64,000 bases of DNA, taken from the NCBI GenBank assembly GCA_015143295.1, contig CM026561.1:37824875-37888874 (forward strand), in the 5' to 3' direction. Source of the stretch: Tetracentron sinense. Lineage: Eukaryota; Streptophyta; Magnoliopsida; Trochodendrales; Trochodendraceae. The notes beneath the pieces are model-generated. The model saw only the letters and a list, made by a program, of their open reading frames with translations, did not search any database and was not told the DNA's origin. The position numbers and the translations under genes were made by a program. Positions 11,985 through 23,899 of this stretch are shown here, piece after piece. How positions within the stretch are numbered: position 1 is the stretch's first letter; the number at the start of each line of letters is the position of its first letter.

Positions 11985-12776
11985 AGGGGGCCGTCTATGG
12001 GAGGTAGACATCTTGTTGATGGGGTTCTTATGCTAGTGAATGTATAAATTCTAGAATCAGAGAAGGCAATAGCAGGATTATGTGCGAAATTGATCTTGAG
12101 AAGGCCTATAACCATGCGAATTGGAGATTCTTAGATTTCATGTTAGGGAAGATATGTTTTGGGTTGCAATGGAGAGGATGGATTAGGTCTTGCATTTTGT
12201 CGCATTCTTTTTCTGTTATCGTGAATTATTTTCCTATAGGGCACTTCTCTAGTTCTAGGGCACTCGTCGAGGTTGTCTGCTTTCTCCTCTACTGTGAATT
12301 TTGGTAGCAGAGGCGCTTAGCAAGATGTTATATAAGGTTGCTGATTTGAATCCAGTTTAGGGTTTCCAAGTTGGGAATGGGGGCCCTTTGATTATGCATT
12401 CACAGTATGCTGGTGATACTTTGTTATAAATGGATGCGCATAGAGATCAGATGCTAATACTAGACCTGTTTTGAGATGCTTTGAGGCCATTTTGGGACTA
12501 TGCAGTAACCTCTCCAAAAGCATGCCAGTTGGAGTGGGAGCTGTGGAGGAGGGTTTGTTGAAGAGTTTTTCTTTTGCCATGGGGTGTCCTATAGGCTGGG
12601 TCAATTTCCCATTAGATAGTTGGGTCTTCCTATTGGAACAAGACCCGTAGCACAGAGATTGGGGATCCAGAAATCAAAACTGTCCAAAGAAAACTGGTGG
12701 GCCGGAAGAGGAGCTTTTAATCTCGTGGGAGGATAACTCTCATCAAAAGTGTCTTCGCAAGCCTCCCGATGTTCTT

Positions 12777-13019
12777 TATGTCAGTTTTGAAGATGTTGAT
12801 GTCAGTGACAACATAGCTTGAGAAGCTCTAGAGGCCAGAGGGATTTATTTAATTATTATTTATTTAGTTTGGTTGTGGGAGTGGATATGTCAGTTTTCAA
12901 GATGTTGACATCAGTGACAACATAGCTTGAGAAGCTCAAGAGGGATATATTTATTTATTTATTATTTTTTGGTTGTGGGAGTGGGTATGTCAGTTTTCAA
13001 GATGTTGATGTCAGTAATA
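12777..13019 (+). repeat. Tandem triplication (109 and 100 bp units) inside the LINE
   Basis: Units start TATGTCAGTTTT at 12777, 12886 and 12986; the third is partial. Units 1 and 2 share GACAACATAGCTTGAGAAGC and a TTATTTATT-rich block before GGTTGTGGGAGTGG. The duplication arose after LINE insertion, since it repeats LINE-derived sequence around the SVF/LEKL region. Confidence 0.8.
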
Positions 13020-13100
13020 TTTTTGGGGGAAAAGTGTGAGTGGGTGTATTGCCCAAAGGACTTTAAGGGTCTAGGTTTAGGAGGATACAAAGTATATAAA

Positions 13101-13230
13101 ACTTTATTAGAGAAATGGTTGTGGCATTTCAGCAATGAAAATAGGTCTATGTGGAGAAATGTGGCGTTTCAGCAAAATATAACTTTATTGGAGAAATGTT
13201 TTTGGCGTTTTAGCAATGAAAATGGGTCTA
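13101..13230 (+). repeat. Short tandem duplication, 81-bp period, inside the LINE
   Basis: ACTTTATTAGAGAAATGG at 13101 recurs as ACTTTATTGGAGAAATGT at 13182. Each is followed by a GCAATGAAAATRGGTCTATG block. It duplicates the LINE segment that encodes a LLEKWLW.FSNEN-type motif. Confidence 0.7.
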
Positions 13231-14367
13231 TGTGAAGTGTGGTGGGGGAAAAGTTTGGAACCACTAGATTGGGATCCCAAACATGTCAATACTTCATAAG
13301 GCGTGGCAGTGTGGAAAGGGATCATGAAGATTCAAGATCGGTTCTTGGTGTAGACGAGAATTGAGATCGGACGCAGTGATAGGATCTGTTTCTAGGAGGA
13401 TTATTGGAGTGGGGCAGGAAATTCAAGTGAGTTACTCTAATATATACAAACTAGCTCCCGTGAGAGATGCTGTTGTCTGCGGTTTATTTAAGAGGAGGAC
13501 CAATGAAGTTGTGTGGTACCTAATTTTCAGGAGGAATATTTTTAGAGAGAAATGGAAGAGTCACTTTATCTTTTTAACAGAGTTAGTCAGATTTGCATCA
13601 AAGCAAATCGAGGGGACAAGCGGATTTGGTTGGGTAATTCCAGAGGGGTAATTACGACTACCGATTTCTACAGATTCCTGTTTAACAGGATGCGGGGAGC
13701 TTTCTTAAGAGGCCATAGTTTTTGAAAATTTGGAAATCCCTTGCTCCTCCTAAAGTACAAGCTTTTGGATGGTTGGCATCCTTGGTCAAGATCCTTGCGG
13801 TGGACCACTCGAGGAGTTGAAGTAGAATAACTCCAAACGGTTGCAGCATTGCATAAATGATGAAGAGGTTGCATCATATTCTTCTACACTGCACGTGGGT
13901 GTGGGCGAGTTGGAGTTTCTACCTCTCTCTATTTGGAGTCTCATGGGTAACACCGAAAGAAGTCAGCAATGTCTTCTTGTGTTGGCCAGAGGACGCGTTT
14001 GGCAGTAGGGGCAACATGCTTTGGAGCTTGTTACCTTATGCTATTTGTTGGGGGTTGTGGAGAGAGAAGCAACAGAATTTTGAATGGGTCTGACTCCTCG
14101 TTGCCTAGACTGTGCTCGTCTATTGACTGGAACCTCCGAAATTGGTCATGTCATCTTTTAGAGTGCACAACATCTCCGCAGAAAATTTCACTTCTAATTG
14201 GAATCATTTAGTATTTGCAACTTCTAATTGAAATCATTTAGAATTGCAATTCCTAATTCATTTGTTGTTGTTTTTTGTTCTTTGAAGGTTTTGGGGGAAT
14301 TTCCTCATTCCCCCCTCTTGAATATTCTCTCTCTTCTATAAAATTCTCATTGTTGTTTAAAACAAAA

Positions 14368-15150
14368 TTATGAACTTTCTAGAGAGTCTGAGAGAGCGAT
14401 AGTGAAGGGCCCAACTCAAGAATCATTTAAGAGATATGGGTGGAGAGAACGAGCCATCCTTATCAATGAATCCCTATACCAACTTCCAAAAATTGTACTC
14501 AAATCATATTTACAGCTCAATAGAAGGGAACACCAAAGTTGGAATTTCAAAACCATCCAATGATGCACTAAAACTCTGTATAATGTAGATTTTCATTGAT
14601 CAAATTATAAGGTCTTGATGTGAAAAAACAACACACTTGCCATTATTCCTTCAGCTAGTTTAGACAAATGGAGAAAATGAATGCATCAGAAATAAACAAG
14701 CATTTAAGGTCAGTCATTTGTTTGCATAGATGATTTCTCTGTATTTTTTCTTCATTTTCACACCTGATACAGTCCTGCATATCCAGTATTTTAAACAATT
14801 GGCAGCATCCAAGGGATAGTGAATATATATATATATGCTTTATAATTAAAAAAAATTATATATATATGCTTTATTTGTCCTAGTTGATCCTGATTTGACA
14901 TTAGAAGTATATTGATTTTTAAATGTTAGCCAAAAACTTTGTCTATAAATACTGTTTATTTTCCTATTCCATCCATAAATCCATTTTCTTCCCTATGAGT
15001 TTCAAGTGAGGGTGATCGCGAAAGTCACAGTCAGGCTTTTTCTTAAGTTTGCCCCAGATTAAAAAATGGTGTGGGAGGACACTGCAGATGTCCAAGATGG
15101 GCATGACTTCTTCTAACGCTAGAAGACCATGAGAAGACACATGGGAACAT
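14368..15150. other. Intergenic stretch, nothing recognised
   Basis: Sequence between the LINE 3' end and a GATAC-word repeat. It contains short TA tracts near 14826-14870 and no conserved coding frame. Confidence 0.45.
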
Positions 15151-15510
15151 GGAAATAAAAATCGCCGAAACCGATATGACACGGGTGATACATATAGGTA
15201 TCGGTAGTCCCCTGTACGATATTTATACTGATACGAAACGGGTGATAGGTATCGTTTACTAGTTATGTATGTTTTATATCAATGTAAAATTGTAATTGTG
15301 TTTGTTACATTGTCTTTGAGTCGCTTCTCATGATTTTATATTTGGTAAATTTGGTTCCTATAAATCATTTGATTTAAAAAAAAAAACTTTAATTTGATTT
15401 TTTTTAGAAAAAGAAAAAATTATATGTATCGTCTGAAACCGATACCGAAACTGATATGAATAGGTTTTAGTTGGGACCGATACATCCTCCGAAACCATAT
15501 TTTTAATCCT
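15151..15510. repeat. CCGATAC-word repeat element (ends uncertain)
   Basis: Clusters of CCGATAT/CGGTATC/CCGATAC words lie at both ends (15160-15255 and 15425-15500) in inverted orientation, around an AT-rich core. This is the layout of the other word elements here. No convincing target duplication was found. Related word clusters occur at 17855-17965, 21945-22115, 48310-48425 and 49380-49560. Confidence 0.45.
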
Positions 15511-15707
15511 TGCCTAGGGACCAGAGCATGTCGTGAAAGAAGCACATTGGACGGGTGTGCTTCTACTGTTTTTCCTCCTCATTTCTATACTTGGAGAAGG
15601 ACATGGAACATACTGAGACTTGAACACGAAATATACATTTTTTTTGCCCCATGTCATAACCAAGATTGAATCGCTATGAAAGAGCAAGATCTGTGACTAG
15701 CCCTAGC

Positions 15708-16055
15708 CATAGTTACAAAGTCAAAGTTCGGGAATTATTCGTCTACGAAATAATTAGGAAAAATCGACAAATTTCAGAAAAGTCAAAATTAATTTGGGAA
15801 AATTTTGAGCAAGATATGAAAAAATATATAATAAAATTACTAATTATAAACAAATACATTTGATATATTAGATATTTATTCAGGACTTCTCTAAAAGTCA
15901 TAAATAATTCATGTTTAATTGGCGAAATTTGTAGCTTTTTAAAAATGTCGTGATTTTTTCCAAATGTCGCAAATACTTCATCAATTAATCGTTCGACAAA
16001 AACGTTGGTTATGATTCGGGACTTTTTAAAAATATTGGAGAACTTTGTTACTATG
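15708..16055. mobile_element. hAT-like element, CATAGTTACAAAG family, copy 1
   Basis: Ends are CATAGTTACAAAGTC (left) and GAACTTTGTTACTATG (right), inverted. Flanking 8-mers GCCCTAGC (15700-15707) and GTCCTATC (16056-16063) match at 6 of 8, as expected of an aged duplication. Interior blocks such as AATAAATATCTAATATAT (reverse strand) recur in copies at 18225-18475 and 29546-29875. The open frame on the minus strand over this element is repeat sequence, not a gene. Confidence 0.68.
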
Positions 16056-16381
16056 GTCCTATCTAAGGTTTTCTCAAGTAGTAACAAACAAAGAAACTTT
16101 TCCAGTCTACTCTTCATTCAAGAGTGATTTGGGGAGCGCTTGCTACAGTCTGTAGCCATGTTTTGGAGCATATCATGAAATGTCACATAAAGTGTTCAAA
16201 CATTGTCAAAGTCCAGCAATCAAGAAAGTTAAAAGTGACACATTTGGATCTTAAAATCATATAAACATTAATTAATCAGAACGAAAGAAAACCAGCCAAG
16301 ATAGCATGCCCTCACACACAGAGACACGAATAAGCATACATATGGACCAAGCAATATCATAAAAGTACACAATTTAACCAA

Positions 16382-16517
16382 CCTGAGCATCTCATATTTT
16401 TGAAAATTTTCACACATGGCATGCTCATAGTTCCTGCTGCCTCAGCTATTTCTGGATCTTCCTCAAAATCAATTTCAACAAAAAGCACATTTTGATCAAA
16501 TTCATCAATTACCTACC
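16382..16517 (-). pseudogene. Orphan thioredoxin-domain exon resembling NTRC
   Basis: On the minus strand, a good acceptor (TTTCTTTGATGGTAG) at 16518 precedes [20 protein letters not shown], then EIAEAAGTM and PCVKIFKN. This matches the C-terminal thioredoxin domain of NTRC, the chloroplast NADPH-dependent thioredoxin reductase fused to thioredoxin. In the family the next residues are MGTPCVQFFKNKEM; here the residue before the cis-proline is Met, not Thr, and two residues after FKN are missing. No final exon (GVKMKKEYREFIEANK type) is seen below it. The stretch around 16795-16870 lies where the exon with the CGPC active site should be, and its resemblance is too weak to call. The FAD/NADPH domains are not found up to 25 kb. 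I read it as a relic of NTRC, possibly beside its ancestral neighbour HSFB3. Confidence 0.6.
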
Positions 16518-17169
16518 ATCAAAGAAAGTTGAGTGCATTAATGATAGATCAATAGCTATTTAGTCCTTGAACATGATAACAAATGGAGAAAAGCTTGTAT
16601 TGCTACATGTCATTAAATATGATACAAGGAAGAAAATATTATAGTATATCAGATCAGCCACCTGAAATACCATTTTGGATTCTCCTACAAATTAATTCAC
16701 TTGTAGTGGTACTTTCAAATTACAAATTTGTGCAACTGCTTGGATATCAAAATAGAATGTCATTCAATAGAGAACTATATCACCTCATGTTCGCCACTCC
16801 GTATGGTTTAAGGACTGCTCTTCTTCTTGGAATAGCTCTGCTCCCTAGCACTCCGCTTGCCACTGCATCCAATTTAATGACATGATGTCAAGATTCTAAT
16901 CCAGAATCTAGTAGAAATCTAGCTATGTATGCAGGAGTCACGATAACTTATAATAAAAAGAACTTAACAGATGTTTGTTCTCATAATTATTCACTGATCC
17001 ATTCCATCAGGAAACCCAGAAGTCATGAACCATCCTTTTGTAACACCACCTACTTGATGCCCCTCAAACATTACATCCTTCAAATTCGCCCGCACTGCAT
17101 AAATTGTTGTCATGTATAGTATCCGGTGGGACCCAAACCTATGACTACCATATTCTAAAGAATTTCAAC
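16518..17169. other. Stretch upstream of the orphan NTRC-like exon
   Basis: No confident feature. 16795-16870, read on the minus strand, could be a decayed thioredoxin active-site exon, since it sits about 280 bases upstream of the acceptor at 16518, but CGPC is not readable. The plus-strand frame 16583-16885 has no recognisable content. Confidence 0.35.
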
Positions 17170-17580
17170 CATAGTTGCAAGGAAGCTATGTACAGGGTGT
17201 GAAGCTCGCTTCCCTGGAAGCTCATTTCCTAGATTCGCTTCCTCGGACATACTCGCTTCCTAGGAAGCTCGCTTCCATCGTGTCTCATTTAATAGTTAAA
17301 GGGAGTTGTATGTGTAAAGTAATGGAATAGACCATAGTCTATAGCATACAGTGTAGACTCTAAGCAAATATCGTCGGTTTGGAACCTAAGGTACCTACTT
17401 TTCCACAAAAATCTCATGTAAGATAAAATCAAAGGTATAGCTACTCATAATAACATAATGGGAATGAGTAGCCTATATGTCATTTCTCGCTTCCCATTTC
17501 CTAAGGTTTTTTTGAGTCTCGCTTCCTACTTCTTGTTTTCGCTTTGCTTCTCGTTTTCGCTTCTCACTCTGGTAACTATG
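17170..17580. mobile_element. hAT-like element, GGAAGC-word type, TSD ATTTCAAC
   Basis: Ends are CATAGTTGCAAGGAAGC (left) and TCACTCTGGTAACTATG (right); CATAGTT(G/A)C is inverted. A perfect 8-bp repeat ATTTCAAC flanks it (17162-17169 and 17581-17588). The left 110 bp and right 80 bp are built of GCTTCC/GGAAGC and CTCGCTTCC words. The core is AT-rich and non-coding. Length 411 bp. Confidence 0.82.
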
Positions 17581-17854
17581 ATTTCAACAGCTTTAGCAGT
17601 AACTACAGACAAACACATAATTCATCTTACTTTTACTTAACTTTGAGATAATAAAAGAAGCACAAAACCGTGTTTTGTATTAAGCTAACACCAATGCATG
17701 AAGAGGGAGTGGAACAAAACTCTTCAAGACCACCACTATAATCTCTTCTTGTTTGGTAAACTTAAGTGTAAATCTTCGTCTCTAGTCTATAGGCTTAGAG
17801 AAAGGGATCTTGTGTACAAGCTAAGTTGGACAGACAAACAGGAGCATGGTTCGA

Positions 17855-17965
17855 AATATTGGTATCGGGTGAGGATACATATCAGCGTATGAGACAGTAT
17901 TAGTTGGATACGGTGGAAAAAATCAGAATACGCTAAGATATGTAAGGAAAAACTTAGACACATGC
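17855..17965. repeat. GATAC-word cluster
   Basis: A short run of GGTATCGG, GGATACAT, AGTATTAG and GGATACGG words of the same kind as the CCGATAC elements. A partner end is not clear, so this is a partial or decayed copy. Confidence 0.35.
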
Positions 17966-18224
17966 GAAGATAAGCTAAAAACAAACTAAATGAAGGCCCA
18001 CAACTACATTTATGAGGGTTAAGAATTTTAAAAGTTAAAAAAGCGTATAAAAACACAAGCAATAGTCATTTCGCCAAGTATAGGCAATACAATCTAAATA
18101 TTAAAAACCTTACATTCAATGAATTAAATAAGTATTAAATTATAACCATAAAGTAAATTACATACATGATACAAGCTCAATATCATATTGAGCTTTGTGC
18201 CGGCTCGAACGGTATAGGCTCAGG

Positions 18225-18475
18225 CATAGTAACAAAGTTCTCCGATTTGTTTCAAAAAAATTTGAATAACACGCAATTTTTTCGTCGAGCGATAACGAAT
18301 AATTCACAACTTTTTGAAAAAGTCCAGAATAAATATCTAATGTATAAAATAAGTTTGTTAATAATTTAATAATTAGTAATATTTTTTCATATCTTACCTG
18401 ATGTTTTACAAATTTATTTTCGACTTTGCCAATTTTTTCAAAACGAATAATTTTCAAACTCCGACTTGGTAACTA
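18225..18475. mobile_element. hAT-like element, CATAGTTACAAAG family, copy 2
   Basis: Starts CATAGTAACAAAGTTCTCCG and ends CTCCGACTTGGTAACTAG. The interior shares AATAAATATCTAATGTATA and the TTTTTTCATATCTT block with copy 1 at 15708-16055. The target duplication is not clear. Confidence 0.55.
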
Positions 18476-18803
18476 GGGTTGGTATCATGTTAGTTTCACT
18501 CGATACTTAGGACTAAGCATGTAATGACCTAACACCATATAGACTCTAATATATGAATTAAATTTACTAGGCTTTTGTGTTTTAATAATGTTTTGACATA
18601 TTGAAAATTATGAGCCCTTAAGATTCGGAAAAAGCCTTGCAATTTGAAAGTTAATTTAGCTCGGACGGCTAAAAATCGAATCTTAGCCTTAAAATGAAAA
18701 TTTGAATTGAATTTTGACTCTTTGGAATTTAAATTTTGGAGTACTTTTAATAAAGGGGGCACCAAGCATATGCTTCGAAATTTTTTGTAAAGTTTGAATA
18801 TAA

Positions 18804-19093
18804 GGTGGTGTTTGGTACACTAATCCAAATAGGTAGAGCTTATTTGAAAATTGTGCTTAATTAGACTTTAGATTGTTAAGTTGAAGGTTAATCGTGTCTA
18901 CATCTTTTTTAAGTAGGGGTTTTACCTCTTATTAAAAAAGTAGCTATGAGGAACTTTTTTAATCAAAAGTGAAACCTATACTTCAAAAAGATGTAGACAT
19001 GTAATTAACCTTCAACTTAACAATCTAAAGTCCAACTAAGCACAATTTTCAAATAAGTTCTACCTAATTAGATTAGTGTTACCAAACACCACC
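18804..19093. mobile_element. PIF/Harbinger (Tourist-like) miniature, 290 bp
   Basis: Inverted ends GGTGGTGTTTGGTA and TACCAAACACCACC are flanked by a TAA direct repeat (18801-18803 and 19094-19096), the TNA-type 3-bp duplication of Tourist elements. The arms are nearly full-length inverted copies sharing GTTAAGTTGAAGGTTAA. A diverged relative lies at 26856-27207. Confidence 0.85.
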
Positions 19094-19519
19094 TAAGTCT
19101 TTCCATTGGTCTGATTTTCTGTACAGCTGGTCAAGTAACTTAGCTTGACTTTTGCTTTTTGTTTTTGTTTTTTTCTGGGAGTTGTTTCTTGCATCGTTTG
19201 TATATTCTTCTCTCTTTAATAATATTCTCTCGTTATCTATAAAAAAAAAAGTCTTTTCAGTTGAATTGTTACTCTATTAGTTGAGTTTTTTTATCATGTA
19301 GATGAAATATTTTGAAAACTAAAATGAGACCTTTTTTTACAGACTTTGGGGTTTTAGTAATGTTTTGATATAATAGAATTTATGAAATTTTAAGATTTGA
19401 GAAATACTTTACCATTTGAAAGTTAAAATATTGATCTAATCCCTAAAAACAAATTTTGTTCTTGAAATAGAAAGTTGATCTAATCCCAAACTGGATGTAT
19501 AAGGAATTGATCCAATCGG

Positions 19520-21770
19520 TTGGCTGGCTAGTTTGATGCTGACTGAGACCAAGTGAATTGGGCCCCTTTCAAGGGAATATCAATCAAACCATGACAAAAA
19601 ATGAAAGACCCAAACTTTCTCATTTTGACACTAACAACACAACCCCCTTTTCTCTCCCTAGAAAGTCTTATATTGTTGAAGTCCCCCCCCCCCCCCCCCC
19701 CCACTCTCCCCCAGACACCATGGTGCCTCCCATCTTACACTGATATCGTCCAATTCCTCTCAAAAATCAGAGTCATCCATAGACCCCAAAGGACCGTAAA
19801 CCATAGAGAAAACCCACTAAAAACTATCCTCAATCAATTTGCACAATATCGATATCGAGTATGCACTCACTTCTGAGTTCAAGACTTCCAATTTATTCTT
19901 ATCCCAAAGTAACAAAATCCCCCCCCCCCCCCCCCATAAAGATAGTAATGCCAGTCATTCTGGGGATGAATCCCCCCAAATATCCCTAATGGTGTGATCC
20001 TTTATGACCTCGAGTTTGGTTTCTTGGATGAATAGAAGCATTGGTTTGTTGAAGCACACCATCTCCTTTAAAACCATCCTTTTCTTTACGAGCCCTAGAC
20101 CTCGAACATTTCAAGATATAATGGAGATGTCCGTCATCTAGAAACTTTATAGGCCCTCCGTGCACTGGGACTAACCGACAGACCCCAGACGACCCTTGGT
20201 CATAACTGTTTGAGCATTCCAACATCCTCAATTCCAAAGCTGAGATAGCTTTTCGGCCTATGCTGGAATTCGGGGTGGTATGCACCAATTCCGCCACCCG
20301 ATTCCCCTCGAGACTGAAGAAGTTCAATAGTCTCCTTCTCAAGCCCCCCCCCCCCCCCCCCCCCCCAAAGAGACCTAAAAACTGACACACTTCCTCTAAC
20401 TGGCTAACTACCCATGACGTGGCCTCACTCGGATCTCGAGGAGGTAACAAAAATCTCCCCCTGAGAGACCTAAGGCCGACACTAGTAGTCATGTCCGATA
20501 GCACTGGCATCTATTATGTTAGAACTAGCCACACTTCCTTTGAACCCATCAAGGTGAGGTAACACAGTTGCTTGAATTTGCAAAGATGAATCAAAAACCT
20601 CACTGAATGAACATAGTAAACTCATTCTACCGACCCTATCCACCCCGAGATGGATAGAGTGAGTAGAGGGAGAAGAAAAAGAAGGCGTACCTCCCAAGGG
20701 AAGAAGTGAAGTGATTGGCTGTTGAGGCTTGCCCTTACTGCCGTCGACAGTTTGTGGACAATTATGGGAAGAATTCGAACTCGAGTTTGGCGTGGACTGA
20801 CCCTTCTCATTCCTTCCCGACTTTACTTGGATAAACCCTCAGAGCGCATATGAAAAATCGGCCTTGACCGCATCTCCATACCCTGAGTTACCTCTGATAG
20901 TTGAAAAATCATTATGCCATCTAAATATTAGCAATGGAGTGAGTATCAATTTGGACTGCATTCAGATTGTCCTTATCCTGTTTTTTGCTTGCTGTTGAAG
21001 AATTCGAGTCATCAGGACTTGTTAGACATCCTAATGCTTGCCATACTGCCGATCAGAGATTCCGCCCTTGAGCTTGGAGGTCCTGGAGACACCCCCCACC
21101 CCACACCCTATCAATTGCCCATTCGATGTGACCCACCGGTAGAACTGTCATCCTATCGCTATAAAATCGAATCGAGCCCAAACGGTTCATCTGACATATC
21201 CATTGGCCCACGGGTGATCTTTTGATTACAAACCCTAATTATCGATAGAGGACCTTGGGTTCTTACAAAGCCCATCCCCATGCTCCTATCCGTGTTTGGT
21301 AGGTCTACGGGCCCAAATGGTTGCGTCCCACTACTCCCTGGCTTTTCAGTGCTCGCGTGAGGAGGGCCATGTGCAATGTATATGATATCCCCTTCTTCCT
21401 CGACCTCGATAGAAACCCTAGGGTTCATCTCACCCCACCCTCATTGGAACTTGATTCTGGTGCTGGGCAGAGCTTCCGACTCCCATCTCTCATTGCCTGA
21501 CGAGATCTCTTACGGCGTAAATTTCTTTCCCCATTTTTTGTTTGTCGTTTTTCCTTTTTTTTTTTTTTGGAGTTCCCTAAGGCTGCCATCTGCTGCTTGG
21601 AGTTTCATTGGTGCTTCGATTTTGTGGCACGCTCGAAATTTCAATTTGAAATATAGGGTTTTGATTGGTTCGTATTCTCCACTCCGATTGTGGCATGTGT
21701 CTTTCCCTTCCCCGGAGCATCTGCAATGACTTGGACCCAACTCTAGAAGTACTGGGCTTCCATTGATTCG
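19520..21770 (-). mobile_element. L1-type LINE, 5' region (5' UTR, ORF1, start of ORF2), 3'-truncated
   Basis: On the minus strand, ORF1-like sequence runs from MNPRVSIEVEEEGD (21428) to about 20150. ORF2 begins near 20140 with NVRGLG, then KRMVLKEMVCFNKPMLLFIQ, ETKLEVIKDHTIRDIWG and, further on, GLIDIPLKGAQFTWS (19620-19540). That is the apurinic endonuclease domain. RT and the 3' end are absent. Three G-runs on the coding strand (C-runs on +: 19683-19702, 19919-19935 and 20344-20366) replace short glycine or GG stretches and disturb the frame. Confidence 0.78.
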
Positions 21771-21944
21771 CACTTTACAGTTCTAGGATAATTTTTATTG
21801 AATTCAAATAAAGATATAATTGTATTTACATATAAATATCTTAAGTAAATGAATTTAAAAATCATTTACTTAAATGATATTTTATGTAAGTTACATATTG
21901 GATCTGTGTCATGTCTTCTAGTATAAATGGAAGGAAAAATGAGT

Positions 21945-22115
21945 CTATGTTGTGCATATCAATACGTATCAGTCTTATTGGGAGTGTAGCGGGTCTGATA
22001 CGAGTCATACGACCGACACGATACCAATATGCATCTATGTATCGGGTAGTTCAAAACCCGATACGTACGAACCGATACGGGCTGGTACGTATCGATATTT
22101 AATTCCATAGACACA
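21945..22115. repeat. GATACG-word cluster
   Basis: Dense ATACGTATC, CCGATACG, GGTACGTATCG and GATACGAG words, partly in inverted pairs, in about 170 bp. Same type as 15151-15510 and 48310-48425. Ends and duplication not resolved. Confidence 0.45.
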
Positions 22116-22304
22116 AGTGTGAGAATCTAACATAGACACGAGTGTAGGAATCCAACATGGATGCGGGGTGTTGGATCCGGCGACACTGAAAAAATAAGAT
22201 TCGAGGTGTCAAAGGATATTTAAATTTTAGCGCATTATTATTTGGCATAGCTTATGATGTATATCATATATTATTGGAAACAAGCACATAATGAATGTAA
22301 TAGT

Positions 22305-23424
22305 GCAGGGAGGCTTCATTTTGATGAAGGGGAAGAAGTGTGATGATTTGTATCTCCTGGTTGGGAATACAGTGGTATGTGCAGCTTCTACAAGGTTTGT
22401 AGGAAAACGAAAACCAGATGTTATGTAGAGGTTAGAAAGCTCACATAAGGTCTCTTTTGTAGTTGAAGCGGAGATTGTTATTCCAGAGGATTTTCGTAGT
22501 GATGGAGATAGTGATGATGTGCCTTTGACGGAGAGTACAAGTTTATGTCCTCGTTCAGGGTCCTTTTAGAATGAAAGATGGGTTTTCAGGCTACACATGA
22601 GTTTTGACCATGTTTTATCGAATTTGGTGGATGACTTTCCAGGGTGATTCGAGGATTTGTATAGTTGGTGGGTCTCTTTCACAAATGGTGCAAAGACGGA
22701 CAAGGTTAAAAGAATTGTTTACGGTATTTGCAAATGAGTTTGCGGTATTTGTAAACGGGGGGTTTCAAAAACTTTGAAAGAATTTTTTGGTTCGAGGTGG
22801 AGGTGCTTCCCAAATGTGGGTGATGCAGTGTTTCATTTGAAGGTTTTGTTTGGTGATTAGTAAATCGGTTCTCTTGGTTCGTGGTGGTGTTGCGGAATTC
22901 TCGTCAATGTAGAGATTTGTGAAAATTGGCTTGAATTGAAGAAAACTAGGGTGAGGGATCGGCTGGACCAATCGACCGGCCATGAAGTGGCGGATCGATC
23001 AGTGGTGCGCTGATTTCCGAAAAAAAGGTTGAGTTTTGTGTTTTGGAAACCCCTATTCCAAGTGGGGACTTTCTAATTGTCTAGGTTTCTTGTTTAGACC
23101 TATGAATACGTAGTTATTAGTCTAGGGTTTTAATATGAGAATGCTTATGCGTTGAGAGATAGATAATAGAAATAATTAAAGCATACTAGGGTTTGAGAAA
23201 TATTTGAGGGAGGATAAATAGAGATTCTCCTTTGAATTTTCATAGAGAAGGTGAGTTGAGTGCTTCTATACTGGTTCCTCAAGGTTTCTGTGTATAAATA
23301 AGTAATTGATCTTGACCTGTGGACGTAGGCAGATTATTGTCGAACGACGTATATCTCTTATGTTTCCTTATGTGTATGTGTTTTTGGTTTATTCTTTTTC
23401 ATCTGGTTCAATTATTCCCAACAG
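22305..23424 (+). mobile_element. Ty1/copia fossil: small pol remnant plus 3' LTR
   Basis: 22310-22560 resembles the gag-pre-integrase and following region of plant copia (KGKKCDDLYLLVGNTV). A 3' LTR-like segment from about 23040 to 23424 has the conserved plant copia block CTGTGGACGTAGGCAGAT, followed by GTCGAACGACGTA, and ends CCCAACA. Most of the element is missing and it is broken. No 5' LTR is seen, so no age can be given. Confidence 0.55.
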
Positions 23425-23632
23425 ATTGATGGGTCGGCAGGGGAAGAGCCAGGGGGGCCATGGCCCCCCCAAATTTTTTGTAATTCCTCTTAGTTTTGCT
23501 ATGAAACAGTAGGCCCCTCAAATTTTATACTTGCCTTGCCCCCCCCCCCCCAATTTTTTTTTTCTTATGTATATATGTGGCCCCCAAATTTTTTTCCATA
23601 TATATAGTGGGCCCTCCAATGGAGTCCGCTTT

Positions 23633-23874
23633 AGGTTGCCACATGTCCCTATTGACCCCTCTTAACTATGGATAAAATTCACTCACTCTTAGGATTCACC
23701 TACTTATCCTTATTTTTAGAAAAAAATATTATTTTTTTTGTAACCTTAGGAGTTAGTGAATTTTAACTAGGGTTTGAAAAATAATTTGATAATTTTTTTA
23801 AAAAAAACCAAGGTAGGTGGATGAATCTCAACCACGGTTAAGGGGTATCAATAGGGACACGTGGCGACCTCAAG
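23633..23874. mobile_element. Foldback miniature of the CACGTGTCCC family
   Basis: AGGTTGCCACATGTCCCTAT (left) and ATAGGGACACGTGGCGACCT (right) are inverted, with the CCCTTAACCRTGGTTAAG-like blocks just inside each. It is one inverted pair of the about 150-bp unit that forms the arrays at 42105-42870 and 46210-46960. The left border runs into GGGGCC-rich repeat sequence from 23430, so the true ends are uncertain. Confidence 0.6.
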
Positions 23875-23899
23875 TAATTTCTGGAAAAAAATTCTCAAA

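Larger units (their letters stand above)
11993..14367 (+). mobile_element. L1-type LINE, RT to 3' end
   Basis: The frame reads SRIMCEIDLEKAYNHANWRF (RT catalytic region, first Asp) and continues to the YLGLPIGTRP-type block near 12610-12660. It then continues through YCPKDFKGLGLGGYKVY, YSNIYKLAPVRDAVVC (13440-13490) and CWPEDAFGSRGNMLWSLLPY (13985-14045), with a 3' UTR and a short A-rich end near 14367. Stops and frame changes are frequent. Two internal tandem duplications (12777-13019 and 13101-13230) lie in the part after RT. Probably the same copy as the endonuclease piece at 5512-7860. Confidence 0.8.

Noticed and set aside
15743-16117. 124-codon minus-strand frame
   Set aside because: It overlaps a hAT-like element that recurs in non-coding form at 18225-18475 and 29546-29875.
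16583-16885. 100-codon plus-strand frame
   Set aside because: No recognisable content; lies opposite the region where an upstream NTRC exon would be expected.
19986-20510. 174-codon minus-strand open frame with a Gly run
   Set aside because: It is part of a decayed LINE ORF1/ORF2 region; the Gly run is a poly-G expansion.
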